DNA of 24,408 nucleotides from Susulua sp964536195 (GCA_964536195.1 CAZHVO010000010.1:1-24408), one strand, 5' to 3'. Shown: positions 1 to 7,883, counted from the stretch's first letter. Made by a program: numbers and translations. Notes: generated by a model from the sequence alone, not told the origin.

Positions 1-1
1 T

Positions 2-80
2 GGGGTCGTCGATTAGCCTGGCTTAAGTCCCCTGCCTGTCACGCAGGTGATCGTGGGTTCAAATCCCATCGACCCCGCCA
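2..80 (+). tRNA. tRNA-Asp (anticodon GTC), island insertion site
   Basis: A full cloverleaf can be drawn. The acceptor stem is GGGGTCG/CGACCCC, the D stem GATT/AGTC, the anticodon stem CCTGC/GCAGG around CTGTCAC (anticodon GTC), and the T arm GTGGG-TTCAAAT-CCCAT. The discriminator G and an encoded CCA follow. The 3' end, including CCA, lies in the 9-bp core shared with the far end of the island, so the tRNA stays intact after integration. The recombinase frame on the opposite strand overlaps its 3' half. Confidence 0.97.
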
Positions 81-1751
81 TTGAAACCAATTCGAACCCT
101 TGTTCCTCTCATCGAGAAGAGCAAGGGTTTGTGCTTTTATATGGGCCAGATAATAAGGCTTAAACTTTCCTTCCTGGGCGTTAACCACCGAATAGAAGTC
201 ATTATTAGAATCCAATACAGGTTCAAGGGCTATCGGGGATAGGAGCTCTTTTAAGGCAAGAGCCGCAGAGGTGGTATTCTTGCTAAGCGTTTCATGTAAA
301 CGCCCCAAACGGTGCCTTATCCACTCTACAGGAGGGGATTTAAAGGTGTTGCTCTTCTGGAATTCCAGGGACTTGATTTCTTCGGTTAACAGCTCAAATC
401 TCGATTCAGATTGCTTTAGCGCCTCAGATACGGCTTTTGAAAAGTTACCTGATTTAATATAGTTAAGGTAATTTTGCATTTCCAAAGAGATTTTGTCGTG
501 TTGAGCCTTTTTCTTTTTAATCGCCTCAGGGTTATCGTTTAATCTTTTTGCTATTTGCTTCTCTAAATTCTTATAAATATAATCAACGTTGTCGGGAGTT
601 AAAATTTTTTCTTGCAAGGCAGAGAGAATTATTTTCTCTAGGCGTTTACGTGATACCAATAATTTATTAGTACAGGTTTTGCGCCTAAAATTATAGCAGC
701 CGTAGTAACCACCGCTTTTTCCGCTGACAAGAACAATTGGCCCGTTACAACAGTGGCATTTCATGGTTCCCGAAAAAAGATGAGTTGGGTTAGAGTAAAC
801 ATAACTTTTTTGTTTTTGGCCGTTTGCTCTTGCCTTTTTGGATAGAGGATAGGTGCCTTTCATTTTAGACCATCTTTCCCGGGTTTTATCCCAAATATCT
901 TGCTCAATGATTATTAAATCTTCCCTGCGTAGGGATAAATGTTCTTTTTCGGGACGAGAAACAATTTTCTTTTTCCCGGTTAGAGGATCTCGGACGGTTT
1001 TGGTTTTCTTCCATACCCAGATACCTATATATCTTTTGTTTTGTAAGATTCTACGCAAACTGGAAATATTCCAACCACCGGAAAGGCCGCGTTTAGTAGG
1101 GATTTTATCCTCATTAAGCGATGCGGCGATCTTTCTCAAGCTTTTACCTTCGGAGAACTCGTTAAATATTCTTTTTACTATATCGGCTTGTTCGGGATTT
1201 ATCTTATGGATCATTCCGTCATGTTTTGCTTCGCCTCTTTTACCAATTCTTAGCTCGCCAACCGGCTCGGTAGAATAGCCAAATACATTTTCACCGGCAC
1301 TAAAGCCGCGGATTTTTTGGCCTTCTAATCCCCGCATAGTTTTCTTCTTTAAATCATCAAGATAAAGTTCATTCATAAGTCCGCGTAAGTGAATACCTAG
1401 TTTTGAATTATCATCATCAGTGGAAATACCGTCGGAAACGGAAATAATTTTAATCTGTAAATAATTGAATTTTAAAACTAAGGTTAACATCTGATGGTTG
1501 CTTCGCGATATCCGAGATAAGTCATCGACAATTACAGTATCAAACTCTTTGTTCTCGGCAGCTTTTTCTAGAGCTTGCAATCCGGGGCGGTTAACAATAG
1601 ATCCGGAAATGGCCTCATCAATATAGATATGTTCACCCTCCGCAAGAAAGTTATTTTTGCCGGCATAGTCTTTGCATACCCGTATTTGGTCATCAATACT
1701 TTTGGCGCTTTGGTTTTCAGAGGAATAACGAGCGTATATTGCAACTTTCAT
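39..1751 (-). CDS. Large serine recombinase (integrase), C-terminus replaced by tRNA-antisense sequence
   Basis: This site-specific recombinase probably integrates and excises the island. The N-terminal resolvase domain (about 1-150) starts YARYSSENQS, with the likely nucleophile Ser10, and contains DEAISGS and VDDLSRISRS. A recombinase domain follows (about 160-300), then a zinc ribbon (about 330-365, with CHCC and later paired Cys) and a charged helical region (about 395-480) typical of large serine integrases. Residues 1-559 are native. The last 11 (GRWDLNPRSPA) are antisense translation of the tRNA-Asp gene, read only because the gene is split at the attachment site. In the circular form it would continue into the tail at 16159-16362, giving 626 residues. 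No Shine-Dalgarno precedes the ATG; a 26-codon leader ORF ends directly against it. Whether the integrated form is active for excision cannot be told from sequence. Confidence 0.93.
   Translation of the reverse strand: MKVAIYARYSSENQSAKSIDDQIRVCKDYAGKNNFLAEGEHIYIDEAISGSIVNRPGLQALEKAAENKEFDTVIVDDLSRISRSNHQMLTLVLKFNYLQIKIISVSDGISTDDDNSKLGIHLRGLMNELYLDDLKKKTMRGLEGQKIRGFSAGENVFGYSTEPVGELRIGKRGEAKHDGMIHKINPEQADIVKRIFNEFSEGKSLRKIAASLNEDKIPTKRGLSGGWNISSLRRILQNKRYIGIWVWKKTKTVRDPLTGKKKIVSRPEKEHLSLRREDLIIIEQDIWDKTRERWSKMKGTYPLSKKARANGQKQKSYVYSNPTHLFSGTMKCHCCNGPIVLVSGKSGGYYGCYNFRRKTCTNKLLVSRKRLEKIILSALQEKILTPDNVDYIYKNLEKQIAKRLNDNPEAIKKKKAQHDKISLEMQNYLNYIKSGNFSKAVSEALKQSESRFELLTEEIKSLEFQKSNTFKSPPVEWIRHRLGRLHETLSKNTTSAALALKELLSPIALEPVLDSNNDFYSVVNAQEGKFKPYYLAHIKAQTLALLDERNKGSNWFQWRGRWDLNPRSPA
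74..98. other. attL: 9-bp core plus left attP arm
   Basis: The core CCCGCCATT (74-82) covers the tRNA end. It is followed after 2 nt by the arm AACCAATTCGAACC (85-98). The reverse complement of this arm is found at the other end of the island (16339-16352). Arm and core both lie within the recombinase reading frame. Confidence 0.75.
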
Positions 1752-1832
1752 TTAATGAGACTTAGGTTTTTCAAAGAAAAACCTGTAGTTCGAATTAAAT
1801 CCCTCCGAGTTAGGGTAAAAAGTCGAAGACAT
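1752..1832 (-). CDS. 26-aa in-frame leader ORF before the recombinase
   Basis: The minus strand encodes MSSTFYPNSEGF and on to a stop TAA that abuts the recombinase ATG in the same frame. Its ATG and an AGGG-like ribosome site lie inside the hairpin at 1811-1841. Since the recombinase itself lacks a ribosome site, translation may be coupled through this leader. That is inference: so short an ORF could also be chance. Readthrough of the single TAA would give an N-terminally extended recombinase. Confidence 0.4.
   Translation of the reverse strand: MSSTFYPNSEGFNSNYRFFFEKPKSH
1764..1784. promoter_or_regulatory. Perfect 9-bp hairpin just before the recombinase start
   Basis: AGGTTTTTC and GAAAAACCT are exact inverted copies around a 3-nt loop, 13 nt upstream of the recombinase ATG and inside the leader ORF. 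No T-run follows on the minus strand, so a control hairpin in the mRNA is more likely than an intrinsic terminator. Confidence 0.6.
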
Positions 1833-1859
1833 TTTACCCTATATATAGCGAGGAGGGAT
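1799..1859. promoter_or_regulatory. Nested inverted repeats in the recombinase leader
   Basis: The outer arms are ATCCCTCC (1799-1806) and GGAGGGAT (1852-1859). The inner arms are TAGGGTAAAA (1811-1820) and TTTTACCCTA (1832-1841), with a further GTC/GAC pair around a GAA loop after one A-A mismatch. On the minus strand the inner stem contains the start codon and AGGG of the leader ORF. It could be an mRNA control structure, a recombinase accessory site or an operator; the sequence does not decide. Confidence 0.6.
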
Positions 1860-1874
1860 ATATTCAGGTTAATA

Positions 1875-2048
1875 TTATTTTTCATTTTTAAATACATCAT
1901 GGTTTCTTTTGGCTATCTCAACATATTCCTCAGCGAGAATAGAGGAGATTACATCTAGTAAATTTTTAACAGCAGAATCATCGGACCAATTAAAATTTAT
2001 TGGCTGAGCTGGACATTCAATCTGTTGAATTGCCTGTTTAATGGCCAT
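1875..2048 (-). CDS. 57-aa hypothetical protein upstream of the recombinase
   Basis: The minus strand encodes MAIKQAIQQIECPAQPINF and continues to ...RNHDVFKNEK. The composition is ordinary, with an acidic and amphipathic second half (LLDVISSILAEEYVEIAKR), no membrane segment and no metal motif. An in-frame stop just upstream makes the ATG the first possible start; no strong ribosome site is visible. It is the gene upstream of the recombinase in the same direction and divergent from the Xre gene, so it may be co-transcribed with the recombinase. I do not recognise the family with certainty; a small partner or regulator of the recombinase is a guess. Confidence 0.6.
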   Translation of the reverse strand: MAIKQAIQQIECPAQPINFNWSDDSAVKNLLDVISSILAEEYVEIAKRNHDVFKNEK

Positions 2049-2135
2049 ATTTAAAATACTTGATTCTTTTTAAAGACGAGATAAAATATCATTAAATTAA
2101 AAGCAATAAAGTAATAGCAATCTATTAATACAATA

Positions 2136-2153
2136 CTATCAATATATTGATAG
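2136..2153. promoter_or_regulatory. 18-bp perfect palindrome, candidate Xre operator
   Basis: CTATCAATATATTGATAG is perfectly self-complementary. It lies between the divergent 57-aa gene (start 2048) and the xre gene (start 2182), where an autoregulating Xre or controller protein would bind. Its link to the neighbouring regulator is inference from position. Confidence 0.55.
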
Positions 2154-2181
2154 CTTGTCAAGTAAAAAAATAGGAGATTTT

Positions 2182-2373
2182 ATGCTCGCCGCAAACATCA
2201 AAAAACTAAGAAAAAAACACCATTTATCTCAGGAACAACTCGCCCAAAAGGCCGGAATTACCTACAGCACTCTAATCAAGATAGAGTCAGGGTCAAACAA
2301 GAACCCAACTCTAGAGACCTTAACGAAACTCGCTAATGTTTTTAAGATTAAAATAGATGAGTTGGTGGGGTGA
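2182..2373 (+). CDS. Xre-family HTH regulator (controller-like)
   Basis: A 63-residue protein that is essentially one helix-turn-helix domain: IKKLRKKHHLSQEQLAQKAGI, then TYSTLIKIESG and LETLTKLANVFKIKIDELVG, the usual Cro/C1 layout. The ATG at 2182 has AGGAG at 2172-2176; an upstream TTG (2155) would overlap the operator region and is less likely. It precedes the restriction enzyme gene by 78 bp in the same direction, the arrangement of controller (C) proteins that delay restriction enzyme expression. The palindrome at 2136-2153 is the obvious candidate operator. It could instead control the island's recombinase module divergently. Confidence 0.9.
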   Translation: MLAANIKKLRKKHHLSQEQLAQKAGITYSTLIKIESGSNKNPTLETLTKLANVFKIKIDELVG

Positions 2374-2451
2374 AGAGAAAGGGTGAAGACCTATTTATAG
2401 AAAGAATGAATATTTCTGTTAGTAAAATTGAAATAATTATTGGATTAAATT

Positions 2452-3882
2452 ATGACTCAAGAAGATAAAAGAAAGTGGCACAAAAATTTTGTTAAATATA
2501 CAGAGTTTATTATTAGCCATCCCAATTATAGTGGAGTTTACTACGAAAGGCAAAGCGATGGACGAGTGAAGTGGGTAGTCGCTGGTAAGTCAGAAAGTGG
2601 TCTATTGCGACGTAAATGGTGGGAGAAAAAGTGTGGTCAATATGGTATAAAAATAGAATCAGGATGTTATGCAACAATTGCGAGGGCTATACATCCTACA
2701 AAAAAACATGTATGCCAAATATGTGGGAAAGAAATGTTTATTTATTATATATATCCGACGAAACGGCTTTTGAAGAAAATTAATCAAATAGCAAAAAAAG
2801 TAAATATTAATGAATTTCAATTTCGTAATAACGATGTAATAGATATTTTAAATGTACTATTTAATAGAAAAAATACCCCTTTCAAGGAAGTACGAGAAAT
2901 TTTTAAAGTACCGCTTTCAATAAAAGATGAAAAAAAACTTTTTATTGAATATATACAAAATGTTTATGTTAATAATTGCAGTAAGCTGTTATCTCCAGGG
3001 GTTATGAGCAATTCTCCCGACAGGCTAGATGGGTTTCATTCTGATGGATTATGTTGTCGTAGTGAAACCGATAAGGGAAGACATCCTGATAATCTAAAAC
3101 GTTATTCTCAAGACAGAAGGGCTTATGAGAATTGGGCAGAAGGGGATTGGGGTTTTTCAAATAGATTGATGAGCGAGTTTAAGAGATTTAGAAATAAACT
3201 AAGTTGTCCAAAATGCAGAAGATTAACTAAAATGACAGCGGACCATATTGGGCCAATTTCGCTAGGCTTTACTCATCGACCAATGTTTAGCCCTTTATGT
3301 AACTCTTGCAATAGTCAGAAAAACAATAGAATGAATTATTCTGATGTAAGTATATTGCTTGCGCATGAGAAGCAAGGTCATCAGGTGGTATCATGGCATT
3401 CAAAATACGTTTGGAACGCACTGAAGGGCGAGATTCAGAATGATAGTCAGGCATTACGGTTGAGCAAAATCATGCGAAGTCATTTACATAATGTCTTAAC
3501 GCTACTGGCTTTGATAAGCGAAAAAGGGCATGATGGTTTTCTAAAAGAATATTTAAAGCCACAATACTCTTATTTCGACTATAGGTTTAAGGATTTTCAT
3601 CCTTTTTATCTTGAGAAAATGAAAGTTATTAAGAAGCCATTAAAAAGTGAAAATAAAAGAAAGAATGCTAAGAGGTATATGCGGATATCATTTGAATCAT
3701 TAGAAGAGTATAGAGCAAAGAAAAACCGGAGAGTCAAGCGGTGGATAAGTGAGAAAGTGGATGAACATTTAGAAAAATTATTTAAACTGTTAAAAGGCGT
3801 AGAAATATCAAAAGCACATAAACAATTAAACAAGATAATATTCTTATTGTCTGCACTGGCAATTAAGGATTTTTCTTCTTGA
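2452..3882 (+). CDS. Alw26I/Eco31I/Esp3I-family type IIS restriction endonuclease (HNH)
   Basis: The 476-residue protein carries the family signature: GVMSNSPDRLDGFHSDGLCC, GRHPDNLKRYSQDRRAYENW, AEGDW, and the HNH (beta-beta-alpha-metal) segment SCPKCRRLTKMTADHIGPIS through CNSCNSQKNNRMN. Asp264 and Asn287 occupy the catalytic HNH positions and Cys pairs (CPKC, CNSC) hold a structural zinc; a further CQIC pair lies near residue 90. Family members cut outside an asymmetric GTCTC-type site, but the exact target here cannot be read from sequence. No clear ribosome site precedes the ATG, which may help delay synthesis. Its 3' end overlaps the convergent C5 methyltransferase by 20 bp. The matching pair of methyltransferases next to it supports a complete system. 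Confidence 0.9.
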   Translation: MTQEDKRKWHKNFVKYTEFIISHPNYSGVYYERQSDGRVKWVVAGKSESGLLRRKWWEKKCGQYGIKIESGCYATIARAIHPTKKHVCQICGKEMFIYYIYPTKRLLKKINQIAKKVNINEFQFRNNDVIDILNVLFNRKNTPFKEVREIFKVPLSIKDEKKLFIEYIQNVYVNNCSKLLSPGVMSNSPDRLDGFHSDGLCCRSETDKGRHPDNLKRYSQDRRAYENWAEGDWGFSNRLMSEFKRFRNKLSCPKCRRLTKMTADHIGPISLGFTHRPMFSPLCNSCNSQKNNRMNYSDVSILLAHEKQGHQVVSWHSKYVWNALKGEIQNDSQALRLSKIMRSHLHNVLTLLALISEKGHDGFLKEYLKPQYSYFDYRFKDFHPFYLEKMKVIKKPLKSENKRKNAKRYMRISFESLEEYRAKKNRRVKRWISEKVDEHLEKLFKLLKGVEISKAHKQLNKIIFLLSALAIKDFSS

Positions 3883-5056
3883 ATTCATAGAACTTCTTGA
3901 AAGATACCATACCCATCATTAACTCTTCATATTTCGATGTTGGTGCATTGTTGGAGAGCATAGCAAACGAACCTTCTCCTGCTTTTAATGGAGGCAAACA
4001 ATTAATCGCCTCCTTTACTGTTATAGCAGTTGGTAAAGAATTATTGGAAAGAGAAAGATTGCCATTACTTGGCTTGAGCAAAAAAAGTGGTTCAGGGGGG
4101 TTTATCAAAATCTTTTTTCTTGAACCAATTATGAAAACTCTTCTCCTCAATTGAGGAACACCGAACTCTTCAGCTTTCAGTAGCATGGGTTTGTTTACAT
4201 GATATCTAATTTGGCTAAATGAGGAAATGATTTCCGCAACAGCTTCACCTTTACGCATGGTTAATAGACCAGGTACGTTTTCCATTATGAAAAATTCCGG
4301 TTTAATTTTATCTACAAGATCGACAAAGTCTCTAAATAGCTGATTCCTGGTATCGTTAGGGTTTCGCCATCCTGCTGTAGAAAAACCTTGGCAGGGAGGA
4401 CCACCGATTATAACACCTATCTTTTTTTTGTTTTTTAGCTTAATAAGTCTATGTTTATTGTCAGAATTAGTAATATCGCCTTCAATAAAATGATTCTTGG
4501 GACATCCGTTTGTGTGATTTTTTAAGAATGTTTCAAAGTAATTTCTCTCTTTCTCTATAGCACCTAAAAGAGAAAATTTTTCCATGATAAAACCTTCAGA
4601 CATCCCGCCTGCGCCAGAAAATAAATCTATAAAGGTTTTGTTTTGAAGATAGGGGGAGATTGTTGTGGCTATAGCGCGTGCCAATAAAGGTGGAACAGCA
4701 TTGCCAATCTGTTTATATTGAGATGTTTTAGAACCATAGAAAATAAAAGAATCGCGAAATGATTGCAACCTTGCTCCTTCACGGATAGAAATAAGGCGAT
4801 TTTGGGAAGGATGGATAAAACATCCATTACCAATTCTATTGAAATATGTTGAAATAGTGTAGCTAGGTTTGTCGAGGCGTAACCGTCCATAGTAGGTCGT
4901 TCTCCCACCAGATTCTCTTATTTGGGCAAGTCGTTGGGAAGGAACACTAGTTGGTATATTGCGCCAATTTCCGCCCGGTGGAATGTGCTTGACCATGCTC
5001 CACTCTAACTCGCTGAATCTTGATGCTATGTGATTGTGCATTTTCATATTAGGCAT
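3863..5056 (-). CDS. Circularly permuted C5-cytosine DNA methyltransferase
   Basis: It methylates cytosine in DNA, presumably one strand of the asymmetric site cut by the neighbouring enzyme. Motif order is rearranged. Motif IX (RLISIREGARLQSFRD, about 88-102) and X (YKQIGNAVPPL, 114-124) come before motif I (FIDLFSGAGGMSEGF, 142-156), IV (GGPPCQGFS, catalytic Cys222), VI (MENVPGLL) and VIII (VPQLRRRVFIIG). The C-terminal end looks like the first half of a target-recognition region and the N-terminus (IPPGGNWRNIP, GRTTYYGRLRLDKPSYTIST) like its second half. The break therefore lies inside the recognition region and all motifs are retained. Motif IX has FRD where FPD is usual. The start overlaps the adenine methyltransferase stop (TAATG), so the two are translationally coupled. 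Permuted C5 enzymes such as M.BssHII are known. Confidence 0.93.
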   Translation of the reverse strand: MPNMKMHNHIASRFSELEWSMVKHIPPGGNWRNIPTSVPSQRLAQIRESGGRTTYYGRLRLDKPSYTISTYFNRIGNGCFIHPSQNRLISIREGARLQSFRDSFIFYGSKTSQYKQIGNAVPPLLARAIATTISPYLQNKTFIDLFSGAGGMSEGFIMEKFSLLGAIEKERNYFETFLKNHTNGCPKNHFIEGDITNSDNKHRLIKLKNKKKIGVIIGGPPCQGFSTAGWRNPNDTRNQLFRDFVDLVDKIKPEFFIMENVPGLLTMRKGEAVAEIISSFSQIRYHVNKPMLLKAEEFGVPQLRRRVFIIGSRKKILINPPEPLFLLKPSNGNLSLSNNSLPTAITVKEAINCLPPLKAGEGSFAMLSNNAPTSKYEELMMGMVSFKKFYEFKKKNP

Positions 5057-7113
5057 TATAAACCAAGGGCTTTTAAGATATATGCATTTTCATTATTTGT
5101 TAAACCGTAGAGATTAAATATTAATAGGTCAATTTTTTGTTGTTTATCGACCGAGTATCCTTCACATTGGGACTCTACTAGCTTTTCTACCTTAAGACAT
5201 AGGCGCATATTTTTTTTATTCATCGTTATGATTGGTAGTTCGTCTAATTCATAATTATTCACGTGGTTATTAGTGCTAGTTAGTTTAAATCTCCAGTTTA
5301 ATAGGGCAGAATTAAGCAAGCCTAACAGAATTAGCAAGTCGGGCTTACTATTATTTTTTATTGTTAGAAAGTTACAGGAATTGGCGACAAATCCTTTATT
5401 TACCAGAGAAAATTTAAGTCTTTTAGACAATCCCATATTTGAAATTTGTTGTCCTACTATTCTTGTTGTATTTGTATATTTTTGTTTTGTCCCGATTAAT
5501 TTAGAATTATTTAAAACTTCTGCTTTGACATAAGAAGGCTTAGTATTTTTTGTATTAGTCAAGGAGTAAGAGCTAACCATATTCCCTCTTATTAGGTGCT
5601 CATCATTAGGATTATCCGTTATGTATTTTGCGCAGAAGGTTAAATCTATTTCACCTCGAAGATTACTTATATTATCCGCTTGGTGTAATAACTTTTGTTT
5701 ATGTACTTTTTTTAATATTGACCACCCAGTTTCGTCTGTGAGAGGTAGAGATAGCGTATCGGGACATATTGATTTTATATCATTTTTGTTAATGACAAAC
5801 TTATTAGCGTATATTAAAGGTGATATTGAGGAAACGTCTTTATACAGCAACGTTGGGTTCTTTCCTACAATATTTTTTTGCAATCCCAGAATACAGAATG
5901 CTTGGGAAACATTGTGAAATATTTTAGCACTCTCCGGGATGCAATAAATATTGTATATGTGTGTTTTCTGGTACAAATACTTGCGTATATCTCTGCATGA
6001 TTTGTCACCCAACAAAGAAAGTGGAACTATAAATGCAACTGTACCGGTAGTATTGGTTATCTGAGTTGCTTTATCGATAAATAGTTTATAAAGATCTAAG
6101 ACTCCTTGGGAAGACAGGGGATATTCTTTAGATTTCTTTATTATTTTCACGAGGTTCGCAGTACTTTGTTTATTTGTATGATAAATACTTTCTGCTTTCG
6201 AGATTTGGTTAAAATCTGACTTGTCTATTTTTAATCTTTCGTAAGGAGGATTCATTATTAAAACATCGAACCCGCCCTGTGTTGTGAATATGGAGGAAAA
6301 ATCTTTTTGAAAAGAAAAACTGTTTTCGTTAAATAGATTAGTCGGTAGTATAGAGTCACCACATCTTATATTTCTAGATAAGTCCTTATTTTTTATAGCA
6401 TATTTAGCGGCTAAAATAGCTCGGGTTGCAGAGCAAGCTTCGGGGTCTATATCTACACCAAAGATACTATTAGAAATAATATAGTCCGAAAACTCCTTCG
6501 TTGGAAGATAATAGTTTGTTTTTTTTAACTTTTCGTATAACTTTTGATTAATTTCACAAAGGTATTCAACTGACGCAGACAAGATAATACCAGTTCCACA
6601 AGCGGGGTCGATAATTTTCAGAGATAAAAGAGCACTATACAGCTCTCCTCGTAGTTTAGCGTTATTAGTGTGTACTATTTTCCTGTATATTTTATTTATG
6701 TGAGGTTGTAAAGCTTCTTTGGCAATAATCCTTGCTACATTATATGGAGTATGAAATATCCCTTTTCTTTTTCTTATTAGATCGCCGTGAGTTTTCCCAT
6801 TATGTCTAAGTGGTTTTGACTGAAAGATAATAGATATTAGTTCTTCAAACGGCGACAGATCTTGCGGTGGGTATCCAACTAGGCAAGATAACCTTTTTGT
6901 GTGTTCGAGATTTGCTAGCCTATTTTTTGGTGAATTTAAAACTGATATTATTGTATTTGTTAAATGATCGTCAATCTTTTTTACGTCATCTAAATGATTT
7001 TGTTTAAAGGAAGAAAATAGAGCAGACAATATCTCTTTGTGGGGGCTAGCGCAAGGATATAATTCTAGCCGCTCTTTTTTTATGTCTTTGTTAAAAGGTA
7101 ACGCTAATTGCAT
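5056..7113 (-). CDS. N6-adenine DNA methyltransferase (Eco57I/TaqI-like)
   Basis: It transfers methyl groups to adenine in DNA, presumably the second strand of the asymmetric site. The SAM motif is IDPACGTG (Asp169) and the catalytic motif NPPY lies at 288-291 within DVLIMNPPYERLKI. The N-terminal 150 residues are helical and include KGIFHTPYNVARIIA, typical before the SAM fold. Residues from about 450 form the target-recognition part. The order SAM motif, NPPY, recognition domain fits the gamma class, and 685 residues is normal for a stand-alone Eco57I-like methylase. No nuclease motif is seen, so it is not a fused type IIG enzyme. It begins 2 nt after the repressor stop and shares one base with the next gene, so the three form an operon. 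Confidence 0.92.
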   Translation of the reverse strand: MQLALPFNKDIKKERLELYPCASPHKEILSALFSSFKQNHLDDVKKIDDHLTNTIISVLNSPKNRLANLEHTKRLSCLVGYPPQDLSPFEELISIIFQSKPLRHNGKTHGDLIRKRKGIFHTPYNVARIIAKEALQPHINKIYRKIVHTNNAKLRGELYSALLSLKIIDPACGTGIILSASVEYLCEINQKLYEKLKKTNYYLPTKEFSDYIISNSIFGVDIDPEACSATRAILAAKYAIKNKDLSRNIRCGDSILPTNLFNENSFSFQKDFSSIFTTQGGFDVLIMNPPYERLKIDKSDFNQISKAESIYHTNKQSTANLVKIIKKSKEYPLSSQGVLDLYKLFIDKATQITNTTGTVAFIVPLSLLGDKSCRDIRKYLYQKTHIYNIYCIPESAKIFHNVSQAFCILGLQKNIVGKNPTLLYKDVSSISPLIYANKFVINKNDIKSICPDTLSLPLTDETGWSILKKVHKQKLLHQADNISNLRGEIDLTFCAKYITDNPNDEHLIRGNMVSSYSLTNTKNTKPSYVKAEVLNNSKLIGTKQKYTNTTRIVGQQISNMGLSKRLKFSLVNKGFVANSCNFLTIKNNSKPDLLILLGLLNSALLNWRFKLTSTNNHVNNYELDELPIITMNKKNMRLCLKVEKLVESQCEGYSVDKQQKIDLLIFNLYGLTNNENAYILKALGL

Positions 7114-7115
7114 AA

Positions 7116-7718
7116 TTAATATAGTTTATAGCTTAACACGCTTTTTACAATGCCTTCTATTTTAAAATCTTTAGAAGCTAAAAAAGGTTCGAAGGCCGGA
7201 TTTAGAGAAACTAGAATAGTTTCTCTTCCTTTTTTTAATTTTTTTATAAGTGCTTCCCCATTATTGACGCATACAATGATAGCGCCATTGGTTGCGCTTG
7301 ATGCTCGTTTTGAGATAATCAAATCACCATCGTTAATTTTCGGTGCCATTGATTTTCCCTTCGCTTTGACCATAAAAGCCTCTGAAGATGGAAAACCAAG
7401 TAACTTTGACGCAATTGGAATGCGGTCAATAGGATTTCCATCTAGTATACAGCCTTTTGGTCCGCATTGTGCTAATCCGTATAGATTTATATAGGTGATA
7501 GTTTTTTCTGGCGAGTCAGACAAAACCTGGTAGTCTTTTGGGTTGTTTGGATTACGTCTTAGATAACCTTTATTTTCTAATTGCAATATGTGATGATGCA
7601 CTACGCTAGGGGAAGAAGCTTTTAATGTGCCTTGTAATTCGCGCACTGTTAAAGGATCATCAATATTGTCTTTTAAAATTTTAAGAAGTTTTTCTTGGAT
7701 TGAATGTAATTTTCTCAT
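7116..7718 (-). CDS. LexA/S24-family repressor heading the methyltransferase operon
   Basis: It has an N-terminal winged-helix DNA-binding domain (about 1-65, SIQEKLLKILKDNIDDPLTV) and a C-terminal S24 self-cleavage domain with the Ser/Lys dyad: Ser123 in KGKSMAPKINDGDLI and Lys159 in GEALIKKLKKG. The likely scissile bond is Cys85-Gly86 in LAQCGP, resembling the Cys-Gly site of UmuD rather than the Ala-Gly of LexA. It is the first gene of the operon with both methyltransferases, so it probably represses its own operon and ties methylase supply to DNA damage or entry stress. A consensus promoter overlapping an inverted repeat lies just upstream. A plain LexA for the host SOS response is less likely given the location. 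Confidence 0.88.
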   Translation of the reverse strand: MRKLHSIQEKLLKILKDNIDDPLTVRELQGTLKASSPSVVHHHILQLENKGYLRRNPNNPKDYQVLSDSPEKTITYINLYGLAQCGPKGCILDGNPIDRIPIASKLLGFPSSEAFMVKAKGKSMAPKINDGDLIISKRASSATNGAIIVCVNNGEALIKKLKKGRETILVSLNPAFEPFLASKDFKIEGIVKSVLSYKLY

Positions 7719-7741
7719 TAAATTATTTTCCTTTATAATTT

Positions 7742-7805
7742 ATTCTATAGATTGCAAGATGTTTGTCAAGAACTATTTTGCGTGTTCTACTTTTTGTTCT
7801 TGACT
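7742..7805. promoter_or_regulatory. Divergent promoter region with operator-like inverted repeat
   Basis: On the minus strand TTGACA (7764-7769) is separated by 16 nt from TAGAAT (7742-7747), a good promoter for the repressor-methylase operon. GTCAAGAAC (7765-7773) and GTTCTTGAC (7796-7804) are perfect 9-bp inverted arms. The left arm covers the minus -35; the right arm contains TTGACT (7800-7805), a possible plus-strand -35 for the GIY-YIG gene. GTTCT recurs at 7784-7788. GAAC/GTTC arms are LexA-box-like, which fits binding by the adjacent repressor (inference). Confidence 0.65.
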
Positions 7806-7883
7806 AATATTATAAACCATGATAGTCTTTATATGGCTGGATAAACTATATATATTGGGAACCAATTTAAAGGAGGCGTGAAG

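Noticed and set aside
271..1278. Plus-strand open frames opposite the recombinase
   Set aside because: They are antisense to a clearly coding gene, lack ribosome sites and show no protein motif.
2371..2470. Short GTG ORF linking xre and the restriction gene
   Set aside because: About 32 codons, no ribosome site, ends in the wrong frame inside the restriction gene.
7878..7883. GTG start for the GIY-YIG-like gene
   Set aside because: It lies only 1 nt after AGGAGG; ATG 7884 has normal spacing.
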